A stretch of 64,000 bases of DNA from Candidatus Neomicrothrix sp. UBA2517 (GCA_002341185.1 DDNP01000020.1:31029-95028), one strand, 5' to 3'. Counted from the stretch's first letter, positions 28,536 to 36,753 are shown. Numbers and translations: made by a program. The notes: a model not told the origin generated them from the sequence alone.

Positions 28536-29995
28536 TGGGTGACCCACGAGGATTTATTCATCATGAGCGAGAAATGCCTAAACGTCGACCTGTCCCTGTC
28601 CGATTACGAGACTGGAAAGAAGTGTATGAGCCATTCACTTCAGAAGACCTGCAACGACAAGCTTCACGGTGCATGGACTGCGGTATACCATTCTGCAATA
28701 ATGGATGCCCTCTAGGGAATCTCATTCCTGACTGGAATGACTTGGTCTATAAAAACAATTGGCGAGAGGCCATTGACTCACTTCACGCAACTAATAACTT
28801 TCCGGAATTTACTGGAAGGCTATGTCCAGCCCCTTGTGAAGCAGCATGTGTTCTAGGGATACATCAAGACTCTGTAACTATTAAACAAGTTGAAGTTGAA
28901 ATAGTTGAAAGAGCTTGGAACGAAGGTTGGATAAAACCTATTTTGGCTAACCAGAAGACTGGAAAGGAAATTGCTGTTGTTGGATCTGGACCTGCAGGAC
29001 TCGCAGCAGCGCAGCAGTTAACAAGGTCTGGTCACAGCGTGACTGTTTTCGAGAAGAATGATCGCATTGGTGGTCTGCTCCGCTACGGGATACCGGAATT
29101 CAAGATGGAGAAACAATATATTGACCGACGAATTGCACAAATGAAAGCGGAAGGGACCAAATTCATAACTAATGTAACTGTTGGAGAAGACCTCAGTTAC
29201 GATGATTTGCAATCAGGGAATGACGCTGTCGTCTTAGCTATTGGTGCAACGAACTGGAGAGATCTTCCCATACCAGGTCGTGATTTGACTGGGATCTACC
29301 AAGCAATGGAATTCCTTGAGCCTGCAAATCGAGTTCAAGAAGGAGACTATGAGGATCATCCGTTCTCAGCACTTGGCAAAGATGTAATAATAATTGGCGG
29401 CGGAGATACTGGTGCAGACTGCTTAGGAACAGCTCATCGGCACGGAGCTGCATCCGTAAAACAATTTGAGATAATGCCGAAACCACCCGAAGGTAGGGAC
29501 CGATCAACGCCATGGCCTACTTGGCCCTTGATGATGAGGACATCTTCTGCTCACGAAGAAGGTGGCGAAAGAATTTATTCAATCAATACAACACAATTTG
29601 TTGGAGAAGATGGGCATGTGACTGGATTAGAAACTGTTCAAGTTGAACAGGAATATGTTGAAGGCCGACTCGAATTCACGGAAGTTGCTGGAACGAAGGA
29701 AATACATGAAGCAAACTTGGTGTGTCTGGCTATGGGGTTTGTCGGACCAGAATCAACATCACTAGTTTCCGAATTAGGAATTGATCTTAGTCCACGAGGA
29801 AATATCGCCCGTAACGGTAATTGGATGACCAGTCAAGAAGGAATATTCGTAGCAGGAGATGCAGGAAGAGGTCAAAGCCTCATAGTGTGGGCGATAGCAG
29901 AAGGGCGATCATGTGCATCTGCTGTAGACAGTTGGTTGCAAGGCGGATCTCAGCTTCCCAGTCCCGTTACGCCAGATCTCCAGCAACTAAGATAA
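28535..29995 (+). CDS. gltD: Glutamate synthase (NADPH) small subunit
   Basis: The 486-residue electron-input subunit of GOGAT, passing NADPH electrons through FAD and 4Fe-4S clusters to GltB. The N-terminal cluster domain shows CMDCGIPFCNNGCPLGN and RLCPAPCEAACVLG. The FAD loop is VVGSGPAGLAAAQQL and the NADPH loop is IIIGGGDTGADCLGTA. The C-terminal FAD block is GIFVAGDAGRGQSLIVWAI. It overlaps the gltB stop (TAATG). Its 3' end is 3 bp from the convergent hydrolase gene. Confidence 0.97.
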   Translation: MGDPRGFIHHEREMPKRRPVPVRLRDWKEVYEPFTSEDLQRQASRCMDCGIPFCNNGCPLGNLIPDWNDLVYKNNWREAIDSLHATNNFPEFTGRLCPAPCEAACVLGIHQDSVTIKQVEVEIVERAWNEGWIKPILANQKTGKEIAVVGSGPAGLAAAQQLTRSGHSVTVFEKNDRIGGLLRYGIPEFKMEKQYIDRRIAQMKAEGTKFITNVTVGEDLSYDDLQSGNDAVVLAIGATNWRDLPIPGRDLTGIYQAMEFLEPANRVQEGDYEDHPFSALGKDVIIIGGGDTGADCLGTAHRHGAASVKQFEIMPKPPEGRDRSTPWPTWPLMMRTSSAHEEGGERIYSINTTQFVGEDGHVTGLETVQVEQEYVEGRLEFTEVAGTKEIHEANLVCLAMGFVGPESTSLVSELGIDLSPRGNIARNGNWMTSQEGIFVAGDAGRGQSLIVWAIAEGRSCASAVDSWLQGGSQLPSPVTPDLQQLR

Positions 29996-29998
29996 TCT

Positions 29999-30691
29999 TC
30001 ACCATTTAGGTTCTGCATCAATAAAATTCAGTGCCGTTTCTATAAAGGTAAAATTCTTAGGTGTTGCGAAATGGTCGACTTTTTTTAGCTCTAAGTAGGT
30101 GGCATTGGGTAAGAGTTCTAAAAGTTTTGTAGCTGGGGCACCGAAATCATCATCACCCAAAACAACTAGTACCGGACATGATATAGCCCGTAAAGACTCC
30201 GGTTTCAGTTCGGTTGTTGGAGATGCTATAAGTTTCTGTAACGCTGAACGGTTGATATCAACTGATTCCGATAATTGATGAAAGTAACTAGACTCTGGAT
30301 CTTCTGGATTTGGGTTACCGGCTATGCCATCGTGAATACTTTTGTATCTTGACGTGTCGACAGTAAAAATATTTTCGCCAATTCCAGATAAAACAAGCTT
30401 TCGAAAGGATGATGGATTTTCGCTTGCAATAGTTAACAGCATTCTTGCCCCCAGAGAAAACCCAACAGCATCAATCGGAACTGCAGGCAAGGCATCTCGG
30501 ATAAATGTTAATGATTGGTTAAATGTGGCTTTATCCACGCTGTTGTAATTTTGACCATGGCCAGGAAGATCCAAAACTATCGAGTCTCGTTCTGCATCGT
30601 TGACTAAGTCAAGCCATCCATTATCGCCCCAAGTTCGTGCTCCAGTGGTCGCTAATCCATGAAGGAAGAGGATTGGTGGTAGAGGATTCAT
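29999..30691 (-). CDS. Alpha/beta-hydrolase fold protein
   Basis: A 230-residue compact alpha/beta hydrolase. It has ILFLHGLATTGARTWG (oxyanion HG), SIVLDLPGHGQN, nucleophile elbow AVGFSLGARM (Ser ~98), VLVVLGDDDFGAP (catalytic Asp) and late His in KKVDHFATP. The fold is clear and the substrate unknown. A TAATAT element 6 nt before the ATG suggests a leaderless transcript. It is the first protein gene downstream of the non-coding RNA unit on the same strand, and the RNA's terminator separates the two. Confidence 0.85.
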   Translation of the reverse strand: MNPLPPILFLHGLATTGARTWGDNGWLDLVNDAERDSIVLDLPGHGQNYNSVDKATFNQSLTFIRDALPAVPIDAVGFSLGARMLLTIASENPSSFRKLVLSGIGENIFTVDTSRYKSIHDGIAGNPNPEDPESSYFHQLSESVDINRSALQKLIASPTTELKPESLRAISCPVLVVLGDDDFGAPATKLLELLPNATYLELKKVDHFATPKNFTFIETALNFIDAEPKW

Positions 30692-30697
30692 AACTTC

Positions 30698-30703
30698 ATA
30701 TTA
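30698..30703 (-). promoter_or_regulatory. Probable -10 element for leaderless hydrolase transcript
   Basis: TAATAT on the minus strand ends 6 nt before the ATG of the hydrolase. It lies just beyond the T-run of the RNA terminator, so the hydrolase is probably transcribed independently of the RNA. Confidence 0.5.
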
Positions 30704-30719
30704 GCTAAAGATTAACGTG

Positions 30720-31100
30720 CAAAAACACATTAGCCCCGAGTGATTTCTTCGAGAGAAACCCTTCGGGGCTGTGCAGTTTAACGTTTCCAAAGTCATCCCC
30801 TGAAGGACTCATTGGTTTCGATCCGAACCTTTCGGTCTTTTGTCAAATTCCTGCAACTCGAGAGTTGTGGTTTTTTTGACGCTTAAAACCTTTCGATCTT
30901 AAGTCGGATCCATCAGCCTAAACTGATGGCGGTTTGGTTAGTTATCCGAAGATTACTTACCAATGATCACCCTGTTGGGTAATCCCGTTAAACCTGTTCC
31001 GATGGCTGACACATTTCCTTAGCCGTACCTTCCCGGATTTCGATGCTGCCACCGCTTCCGATTAGATTTTGCTAATTTGTGTGCCGTTGTCAACGGCGTA
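30720..31100 (-). ncRNA. Unassigned structured non-coding RNA, about 380 nt
   Basis: Read on the minus strand this segment is a chain of strong hairpins with no open frame. Hairpins in transcript order: GCCGTT/AACGGC (31083-31097); ATTAG/CTAAT (31061-31076); ATTACCC/GGGTGAT, loop AACA (30966-30983); an 11+11 stem with two A-A mismatches and a UUCG loop (30936-30961); CCATCAG/CTGATGG (30910-30929); a 9-bp stem with a GAAA loop (30882-30903); GTCAAA...CAACT/AGTTG...TTTGAC (30842-30880); GACC-GAAA-GGTT; then the terminator. A TTGACC/TAAAGG promoter precedes it. I do not recognise it. It lacks the RNase P GAGGAAAGUCC and ACAGAA blocks, a tmRNA tag or tRNA-like ends, and SRP helix 8. The actinobacterial Ms1/6S-like class is one possibility to test. 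Confidence 0.7.
30721..30770 (-). terminator. Intrinsic terminator of the non-coding RNA
   Basis: On the minus strand AGCCCCGA (30770-30763) pairs with TCGGGGCT (30739-30732). Inside it, TTTCT pairs with AGAAA around a 5-nt loop. A 6-nt spacer and five T follow (30725-30721). This is a GC-rich stem with a U-tract at the correct end for minus-strand transcription. Confidence 0.8.
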
Positions 31101-31106
31101 GGGATA

Positions 31107-31134
31107 CCTTTACACCTTTTTTGATTTTGGTCAA
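31107..31134 (-). promoter_or_regulatory. Probable promoter of the non-coding RNA
   Basis: Minus strand: -35 TTGACC (31134-31129), 16-bp spacer, -10 TAAAGG (31112-31107), or AAAGGT with 17 bp. It predicts a start near 31100, just before the first hairpin. It is the clearest -35/-10 pair I saw in the window. Confidence 0.6.
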
Positions 31135-31140
31135 GTGAAT

Positions 31141-31636
31141 ATTTGAAATCCTCAACATATCCACAGAGAAATTATAGAAATCCACATGAATGGGCCTCTA
31201 ACCACAACTTTTCCACAGCGAGCGTTTACGAAAATTCGAAATACTGGAATAGCTTTCCCATATTTATAAATCATTTAAACTCAACCCCGTTCATGAAAGA
31301 GCTAGGCCACTGGGCTCCTACGGTATTCTTCAATCTTAATTTAGGAGCGATAACGAAATTCACATTTTTCGGTATAAGAGACGAGGAAAGTTGCTCCCGT
31401 ACTGGTTTTCTAGAACAACACAAAGTGTGAAAGTGGGATCTTGTCTAAGCCAACTTCAATCATCGTATTCATTTGCCGTCCCTTGGTTGTACCATGTGTA
31501 CTTAATTGATGGCAAGAATTAAAAATCTATCCAGTTATACTCACTTCGAGTCTCTTCCGCTCCAAGTGTTCCGAAATAGAAATCCCTAGTAATCTCAAGA
31601 ATGGTGACAACGAAAGCAAGATTGAAAGAGATGGAG
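31141..31636. other. Non-coding stretch with three DnaA-box-like sites
   Basis: No convincing gene. An open frame at 31143-31430 (+, 95 codons) has no family resemblance or ribosome binding site and is Asn/Phe/Thr-rich like translated AT-rich DNA. Three 9-mers in one orientation resemble DnaA boxes: ATATCCACA (31157-31165), AAATCCACA (31178-31186) and TTTTCCACA (31209-31217). Their spacing is 21 and 31 bp, close to whole helical turns; only the last fits TTWTNCACA fully. No dnaA, dnaN or parAB gene is near. The rest (31440-31636) shows nothing I can name. Confidence 0.35.
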
Positions 31637-32398
31637 TTATTCACTCCAGATTCCTCTGGAGAGAAAAACTGACTTTAACGCAGTAAGATTATCCGTCATT
31701 ATTCCGTCAACGCCCAGATCTAATAAATATTCCATTTCATTCACCTCGTTGATAGTCCATGCATGCACGACCTTCCCTAAGTTATGGGCCCTCTTAACGA
31801 ATTCTCTTGTTATGAATTGAACACCCTTAACCCGAGATGGAACTTGAGCGCAATCTCCGTAAGGGGGCCGAAGCAAATTTTTCGTAACTTTAGAAAGTTG
31901 CATTTTTGATATAGATTTAGGACCCATTCCTATACATAGATCAGGGCCGATCGCTCTAGCGACCGATTTAATCCTCTCATCAGAAAAAGATCCTACGCAG
32001 ATCCTATTTATGGAGTTAGTGTTAATGATCACATTTATCAACGGCTCTACAGCAGCATCATGTTTAGGGTCGATATTGAACTTTGCTTCCGGTATTTCCT
32101 CGAGTAAATCTTCTAAAAGAGGTATCGGTTCGTCTCCATCAACGAGAATCTTAGCTAAATCAGCGTAATCGTAATCGCTAATATTGCCTTTGGCCTGCGT
32201 CACACGATCAAGCCTATGATCATGAAATGCTACAAGTTTTTGGTCTTTCGTAGCATGAACGTCAGTCTCCATGTATGTAAAACCTAAAGCATGAGCACCC
32301 TTAAATGCACTAAGAGAGTTCTCGGGAAAATCTTGTATTCCGCCTCTATGAGCAAAAGCGAGTGGAAAATTAGATCTTAAAAAATGCTTAACTGACAC
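31637..32398 (-). CDS. Glycerophosphodiester phosphodiesterase family protein
   Basis: A 253-residue TIM-barrel phosphodiesterase of the GDPD/UgpQ type, cleaving glycerophosphodiesters to glycerol-3-phosphate and an alcohol. Catalytic and metal motifs: FAHRGG then PENSLSAFKGA, YMETDVHATKDQKLVAFHD (E-x-D metal pair and second His), FNIDPKHD, and VHAWTINEVNEMEYLLDLGV DG-type C-terminal block. No signal peptide is seen, so it is probably cytosolic. The start is GTG with TACCGT 6 nt upstream. It is divergent from pyk (86 bp). Confidence 0.92.
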   Translation of the reverse strand: MSVKHFLRSNFPLAFAHRGGIQDFPENSLSAFKGAHALGFTYMETDVHATKDQKLVAFHDHRLDRVTQAKGNISDYDYADLAKILVDGDEPIPLLEDLLEEIPEAKFNIDPKHDAAVEPLINVIINTNSINRICVGSFSDERIKSVARAIGPDLCIGMGPKSISKMQLSKVTKNLLRPPYGDCAQVPSRVKGVQFITREFVKRAHNLGKVVHAWTINEVNEMEYLLDLGVDGIMTDNLTALKSVFLSRGIWSE

Positions 32399-32404
32399 AA
32401 CAGA

Positions 32405-32410
32405 ACGGTA
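32405..32410 (-). promoter_or_regulatory. Probable -10 element for leaderless GDPD transcript
   Basis: TACCGT on the minus strand ends 6 nt before the GTG start; no ribosome binding site lies between. Confidence 0.45.
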
Positions 32411-32472
32411 TCACAATAGAGCCTAATCCATTGAAATGTTTCTTGATCACCACCATTTGATCACTAGCTCTA

Positions 32473-32478
32473 TAGCGT
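32473..32478 (+). promoter_or_regulatory. Possible -10 element for leaderless pyk transcript
   Basis: TAGCGT ends 6 nt before the pyk ATG and no ribosome binding site is present. A TATAAG immediately before the ATG overlaps it and makes the call less certain. Confidence 0.4.
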
Positions 32479-32484
32479 ATAAGT

Positions 32485-33927
32485 ATGGAAAGACGAACTA
32501 AAATTGTAGCCACTATTGGTCCGGCGAGTGATTCAGAATCTGAGCTTAGAAAAATTATTGATGCTGGAATGGATGTGGCCAGATTAGGTCTAGCGCACGG
32601 CACATTAGATGAAGCTGTTGAAAGATTTAAACGAATTCGTCAAGTATCAGCCGAATTATCTAAACGTGTTGGAATCCTTGTTGATCTACCTGGACCAAAA
32701 ATTAGAACCACGCCTTTTAGTGAGGAAGGTTCAGAATTAGTTAAAAATTCAGAAATACTAATTGTTCCTGGAGCAACTCGATCAGATGAACGCACTATTG
32801 AAGTTGAGTATGAGAATGTGCTAAATGATTTACTACCCGGTGATGTAATTCCCTTCGGCGATGGTCAAGTGGTAGTGAGAGTTGAAAATGTAGCATCTGA
32901 GGGTGCTACAGCAATCGTTACCAGCGGAGGGCGCTTGCACGGTAGACCCGGAATACGCATACCCTCCGAAAGGTTGAGCATGCCAACTCCTACGGAGAGT
33001 GATTTGCGTAAACTAGATACCTTCGTTGAATTAGGGGTAGACATGGTGGCGGTATCTTATGTGCGCTCTGCCCATGATGTCCGGAGAGTTGGAACAGAAC
33101 CGCACCCTCGAGGACCTCTTGTAGTCGCCAAGATCGAGACCCGAGCAGCGGTTGAAAACTTGAAAGGGATTATTGAAGCATCCGCAGGGATTATGGTTGC
33201 TAGGGGAGACTTAGGAACTGAGTTTGATCTTGCTGACCTGCCACATCTTCAGAAGAAAATTATAGCTGAGTGTATAGCCGGAGGCCTTCCAGTTATAACT
33301 GCAACGCAAATGCTTGACTCGATGATCCAGAACTCTTCACCTACAAGGGCTGAAGCTTCTGATGTAGCTAACGCTGTATTTGATGGAACTTCTGCTGTCA
33401 TGCTTTCGGGTGAAACAGCTATTGGTGAATATGCTTATGAGTCTGTTCAAACAATGGCTCGAATAGCTCAACGGGCTGACGAAGCATTTGACTATGAACG
33501 GTGGGCGGAAAGAGTGGCACAGTTACGTCAAGCTCCTCAAAATGAATCCTCGTCAACAGGCTCTGAGGGCATAACTGATGCGATGACTTTAGCTACGTGG
33601 CGTGCCGCCAATGAGCTTGATTTGGCAGCACTTTTGTGTATTTCTGGTTCTGGTTTCACTGTACGATCCATGGCGCGATTCCGACCCAATGTCCCGATTC
33701 TAGGTATGACGATGGATGACCGTACAGCTCAGCAACTGACACTCAGTTGGGGGGTTACTCCTTACACCATTACAGGTGAGTTTGGATACGAAAGCCGGAT
33801 TACAAACGCAATAACTGTCGCTATGGAGGAAGGGCACATCAAGTCTAATGATTTAATTGGTGTTCTTGCCGGAATTACAGGTGATTCTCCTGCAACTGAT
33901 GTGCTAAGAATAATGCGAGTACCATAA
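32485..33927 (+). CDS. pyk: Pyruvate kinase
   Basis: Converts PEP and ADP to pyruvate and ATP, the last glycolytic step. At 480 residues it is full length. Motifs: TKIVATIGPASDS at the N-terminus, ARLGLAHGT, LVDLPGPKIRT, VVAKIETRAAVEN (catalytic Lys region), GIMVARGDLGTEF, and ITATQMLDSMIQNSSPTRAE. The usual metal-site ARLNFSHG reads ARLGLAHG here, a modest divergence. The C-terminal allosteric domain is present. It starts a + strand run with DUF3151 and mobA (5-bp and 0-bp gaps). Confidence 0.95.
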   Translation: MERRTKIVATIGPASDSESELRKIIDAGMDVARLGLAHGTLDEAVERFKRIRQVSAELSKRVGILVDLPGPKIRTTPFSEEGSELVKNSEILIVPGATRSDERTIEVEYENVLNDLLPGDVIPFGDGQVVVRVENVASEGATAIVTSGGRLHGRPGIRIPSERLSMPTPTESDLRKLDTFVELGVDMVAVSYVRSAHDVRRVGTEPHPRGPLVVAKIETRAAVENLKGIIEASAGIMVARGDLGTEFDLADLPHLQKKIIAECIAGGLPVITATQMLDSMIQNSSPTRAEASDVANAVFDGTSAVMLSGETAIGEYAYESVQTMARIAQRADEAFDYERWAERVAQLRQAPQNESSSTGSEGITDAMTLATWRAANELDLAALLCISGSGFTVRSMARFRPNVPILGMTMDDRTAQQLTLSWGVTPYTITGEFGYESRITNAITVAMEEGHIKSNDLIGVLAGITGDSPATDVLRIMRVP

Positions 33928-33932
33928 GCAGT

Positions 33933-34379
33933 ATGAGTGAAGTTACATTAAATAAAGGAAGAATACCAGAAACTATTCTTCCTGATGAAGAGCCTTTACT
34001 TGCCAATGCCCTTCAGGAAATTTTAGAGAATGATCTTGACACTTCGCTAAATAAGTTATTCGGTTTTGCCACGACAAACCCAGAATCCATAGGAGTCTGG
34101 TGTACTTTAGGGATCAAATCTACTATTTTGATGGAATCTTACGCCTACTTTCGTTTAGCATACCACAGAGGTCTCGATTCATTACGCAAAAACGGATGGA
34201 GAGGTTCGGGGTTTGTGCGTTGGCAGCATACAGGAAATCGCTTCTTCCTAATTGCACTCCACAGTTTGGCAAATATATCAGAAGAAATAGGTGATCAAGA
34301 AGAAGCTAGTAGATGTGCTCTTTTCCTTCGCCAACTTGAGCCACAGTGGGATAAATTGCAGGCTCTAGAAACTGACTAA
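33933..34379 (+). CDS. DUF3151 family protein
   Basis: A 148-residue soluble, mostly helical protein. The block YAYFRLAYHRGLDSLRKNGW and the following WQHTGNRFFLIALHSLA match what I recall of DUF3151, a family largely confined to actinobacteria and without a known function. The alternating helices with AYFRLAYHRG and CALFLRQLEP look TPR-like. It begins 5 bp after pyk, and mobA begins on the base after its stop, so it is in the pyk operon. Confidence 0.75.
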   Translation: MSEVTLNKGRIPETILPDEEPLLANALQEILENDLDTSLNKLFGFATTNPESIGVWCTLGIKSTILMESYAYFRLAYHRGLDSLRKNGWRGSGFVRWQHTGNRFFLIALHSLANISEEIGDQEEASRCALFLRQLEPQWDKLQALETD

Positions 34380-34931
34380 ATGGCCTTCTCTGGAATTGTT
34401 CTTAACGGAGGAACATCTTCGCGGATGGGCCGTGATAAAGGTCAAATTAATTTCCATGGAAGAACGTTACTAACTGTCGCTATAGATTCTCTAACAGACG
34501 CTTGTGCTGACGAAATCTTAATAGTCGGAGGAGATAAGCTCCCTAACTATCCAAATAAGTCAATTACGCTACTTGATGACTTATTCCCAAATGAGGGTCC
34601 TTTGGGGGGAATTATAACTGGGTTAAGAAGTACGAAAAATGAAATAGCTTTTATTCTGGCATGTGATTATTTGGACATTGATAGTGAACTTGTCAAAGAG
34701 TGCATCGCCTCTTTAGGCTCTTATAGTATGGTTTCCCCGCTCTACAAGAACAGAAAACAGTTTCTATTCTCTGCGATAAAAACAGAAATCCTTAATAATC
34801 TTGAAGAGCATTTTGCAAACGGAGTGCGCTCAATGCATGAAGCGACTGCAAATATAAACTACGGGACATATAAATCATCGCGTCCAGAGAATCTTCGAAG
34901 TGCAAATACGCCATCTGAATTGAATGAATGA
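34380..34931 (+). CDS. mobA: Molybdenum cofactor guanylyltransferase (MobA-like)
   Basis: Nucleotidyltransferase that adds GMP to molybdopterin. The N-terminal signature LNGGTSSRMGRDKGQINF is the MobA variant of the LAGGxSxRMGxDK motif. PNEGPLGGIITGL and ILACDYLDID (metal-binding Asp) follow. At 183 residues it is within the family range. Related CofC/FbiD-type or other small nucleotidyltransferases are possible alternatives, but the S-R-M-G-x-D-K form favours MobA. ATG follows the DUF3151 TAA directly. No other Moco gene is in the window. Confidence 0.85.
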   Translation: MAFSGIVLNGGTSSRMGRDKGQINFHGRTLLTVAIDSLTDACADEILIVGGDKLPNYPNKSITLLDDLFPNEGPLGGIITGLRSTKNEIAFILACDYLDIDSELVKECIASLGSYSMVSPLYKNRKQFLFSAIKTEILNNLEEHFANGVRSMHEATANINYGTYKSSRPENLRSANTPSELNE

Positions 34932-34966
34932 GTAATGTTATGAAGGTTGAGTTTTAGGGGAGTGAA

Positions 34967-35302
34967 TTGGGAGAAATAGCAGAGATAACAGTAGATGAAC
35001 TCGCTGAGATGGATCTTGATAACATTTGTTTGGTTGACGTTCGTGAAAAGTATGAATTTGTAGAAATGCGTGTTCCAGGAGCTGCGTTATTGCCGTTAAC
35101 AGAAGTGCCAGAACAAATTGAAAAATTCCCCAAAGATCGGCCAGTTTATTTAATTTGTGCTTCAGGGAATCGGTCAAGGGTAGCCGGGGATTATTTATCT
35201 AAACATCATATAGAAGTAGTCAACGTAGCTGGTGGAACAAAAGATTGGGTTTCCTCTGGAAGGAAATTCCTTTACGGAGACGCAGATCTAGTGGTCTTTT
35301 AA
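34967..35302 (+). CDS. Rhodanese-like domain protein
   Basis: A single 111-residue rhodanese domain, a sulfur-transfer or redox-signalling fold. It has VDVREKYEFVEMRVPGA, active-site loop YLICASGNRSR (Cys ~64) and the C-terminal VVNVAGGTKDWV. The start is TTG, chosen because AGGGGAG lies 5-6 nt before it; a GTG five bases upstream is out of frame. RNase D begins 2 bp after its stop. The sulfur acceptor is unknown; proximity to mobA does not prove a link. Confidence 0.9.
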   Translation: MGEIAEITVDELAEMDLDNICLVDVREKYEFVEMRVPGAALLPLTEVPEQIEKFPKDRPVYLICASGNRSRVAGDYLSKHHIEVVNVAGGTKDWVSSGRKFLYGDADLVVF

Positions 35303-35304
35303 GC

Positions 35305-36471
35305 ATGGATTCAAACCTTATTGTCACTGAAGTGATTAACGATCAACAAAGTTTTGAATCACTCATTGAGGACCTCCTGAACTTTGAAGTATTCGCTATA
35401 GATACTGAATTTCATAGGGAAAAAACTTATTATCCTAAACTTGCCTTACTTCAATTGAGATGGGGTGAGCGTCTAGCGATACTTGATCCTGTAAGCGTTG
35501 ATGTAAGCAAACTTTCGTTAATTTTCGAAACGAATTCTCTAGCGGTTTTTCATGCTGGGGCGCAAGACCTTGAAGTTCTCTCTAGGGCTACGGGCACAGT
35601 TCCATCAAATATTTTTGACACACAGATAGCCGCAGGATTTCTTGGCATGAGAACTCCCTCATTGTCATCCCTTCATGAAAATCTACTTGGTTTAAAGATA
35701 CCTAAAGGTGATCGTCTTACAAACTGGTTTCAACGCCCATTAACAGAAAGCCAACTTCAATACGCAGCTTCAGATGTTAGGCATTTACTTGATTTGTATA
35801 ATGAATTGAAGGAACAGTTGAACGAACTTGACAGATTGTCATGGGCGTCTGCTGAGTTTCAAACATTTTCTGAGAAGCGCGTAAGGTCAATTGAGCCATC
35901 AGAAGCATGGCATCGGATAAAGGAAGCGAAACATCTAAACAAAAACTCTAGAGGCGTTGCTCAAGTCTTAGCTGAGTGGCGAGAATTAACTGCTCAGAAA
36001 AATGATATTCCTAATCGTTTTATCATGTCGGATCTAGCACTGGTTGGCGTTGCACAAAAGAAACCCAAAAATCTTAATGATTTAAAAAATATTCGCGGAC
36101 TTGACGCGTCTCACTCTAAAGGTGAAAAAGGTAAACAATTACTCAAGATTGTTGAACGAGGCCTAAACACTGAAACCCCTCCAGTACTCAAAAATCAAAA
36201 GAAATCATTAAAACCAGAAATGAGACCTGCAGTCACACTACTTTCAGCATGGCTATCTCAATTTGCTACTGATAAGAAAATTGATCCGGCCTTGTTAGGA
36301 AGCCGATCAGATATTGAAGAGCTACTAAGGGGGGAGAACAGAAGTAAATTGCAGACAGGCTGGAGGCGAGATCAAATAGGCGAACAAATCAATGATTTAT
36401 TAGATGGTAGGTCATCTCTTTCTTTTGAGGATGGCCGTTTGGTTATCGAGAACAGAGGAACTCACAGTTAA
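35305..36471 (+). CDS. rnd: Ribonuclease D-like 3'-5' exoribonuclease
   Basis: DEDD-family exonuclease for tRNA/structured RNA 3'-end trimming. The exo motifs are visible: FAIDTEFHREKTYYPKLALLQ (Exo I, D-x-E), VFHAGAQDLEVL (Exo II), and YAASDVRHLLDLYNEL (Exo III, Y-x3-D). HRDC-like helices follow (~200-290) with VLAEWRELTAQKNDIPNR. I place the start at the ATG at 35305, right after the rhodanese stop (TAAGCATG, 388 residues). A longer frame starts at 35245 inside the rhodanese gene and adds 20 basic residues without family support. Confidence 0.92.
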   Translation: MDSNLIVTEVINDQQSFESLIEDLLNFEVFAIDTEFHREKTYYPKLALLQLRWGERLAILDPVSVDVSKLSLIFETNSLAVFHAGAQDLEVLSRATGTVPSNIFDTQIAAGFLGMRTPSLSSLHENLLGLKIPKGDRLTNWFQRPLTESQLQYAASDVRHLLDLYNELKEQLNELDRLSWASAEFQTFSEKRVRSIEPSEAWHRIKEAKHLNKNSRGVAQVLAEWRELTAQKNDIPNRFIMSDLALVGVAQKKPKNLNDLKNIRGLDASHSKGEKGKQLLKIVERGLNTETPPVLKNQKKSLKPEMRPAVTLLSAWLSQFATDKKIDPALLGSRSDIEELLRGENRSKLQTGWRRDQIGEQINDLLDGRSSLSFEDGRLVIENRGTHS

Positions 36472-36547
36472 AGCGCACAAACAGTATCATCAGGACTAGA
36501 ATAGGAAATCTGATCCCCTTAAGGTACTTGGTCGCAGTGGAGGAATC

Positions 36548-36715
36548 ATGAAAAAGGGAAGACATCGTAGGTACGAAGAGGCTAGGGCCTTAAAGCAACA
36601 GAATGACCAACTTGACGATCTTTTTGAAGAAGATGAAGGACCATGCTTGGAATGTGACGCTTTGCCGGGCCAAGACTGTAAAGATTGGTGTTTAGCTAGG
36701 TCTGAGCCTCTTTAA
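36548..36715 (+). CDS. Small Cys-rich protein (55 residues)
   Basis: A short gene with a perfect GGAGG 4 nt before its ATG. It encodes a basic start (MKKGRHRRYEEARALKQQ), an acidic middle (DDLFEEDEG) and a C-terminal C-x2-C-x7-C-x3-C pattern in CLECDALPGQDCKDWC that could bind one zinc. I recall similar GRHRRYEEAR-type small proteins in actinobacteria but cannot name a family or function. It stands alone: 76 bp after rnd and 38 bp before the convergent fbiC end. Confidence 0.75.
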   Translation: MKKGRHRRYEEARALKQQNDQLDDLFEEDEGPCLECDALPGQDCKDWCLARSEPL

Positions 36716-36753
36716 GATATTTTATATCCAAAACTTTAATCCCTCACTTTAAA

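Noticed and set aside
30720..31100. RNase P RNA, tmRNA, SRP RNA or a rRNA fragment as the identity of the structured RNA
   Set aside because: I looked for GAGGAAAGUCC/ACAGAA, for tRNA-like ends with a tag ending in ALAA, for the GUCAGG/GGAAGCAGCC SRP loop, and for 5S/16S blocks; none fit. A GGTAAG and a GGAAGC occur but without the surrounding motifs.
30720..31100. Cobalamin or c-di-AMP riboswitch
   Set aside because: The conserved GCCACTG/B12-box and ydaO core sequences are absent, and its own terminator separates it from the downstream hydrolase gene.
31143..31430. 95-codon open frame on the + strand
   Set aside because: No ribosome binding site, no family resemblance, odd Asn/Phe-rich make-up, and it spans the DnaA-box-like sites in a stretch that looks non-coding on both strands.
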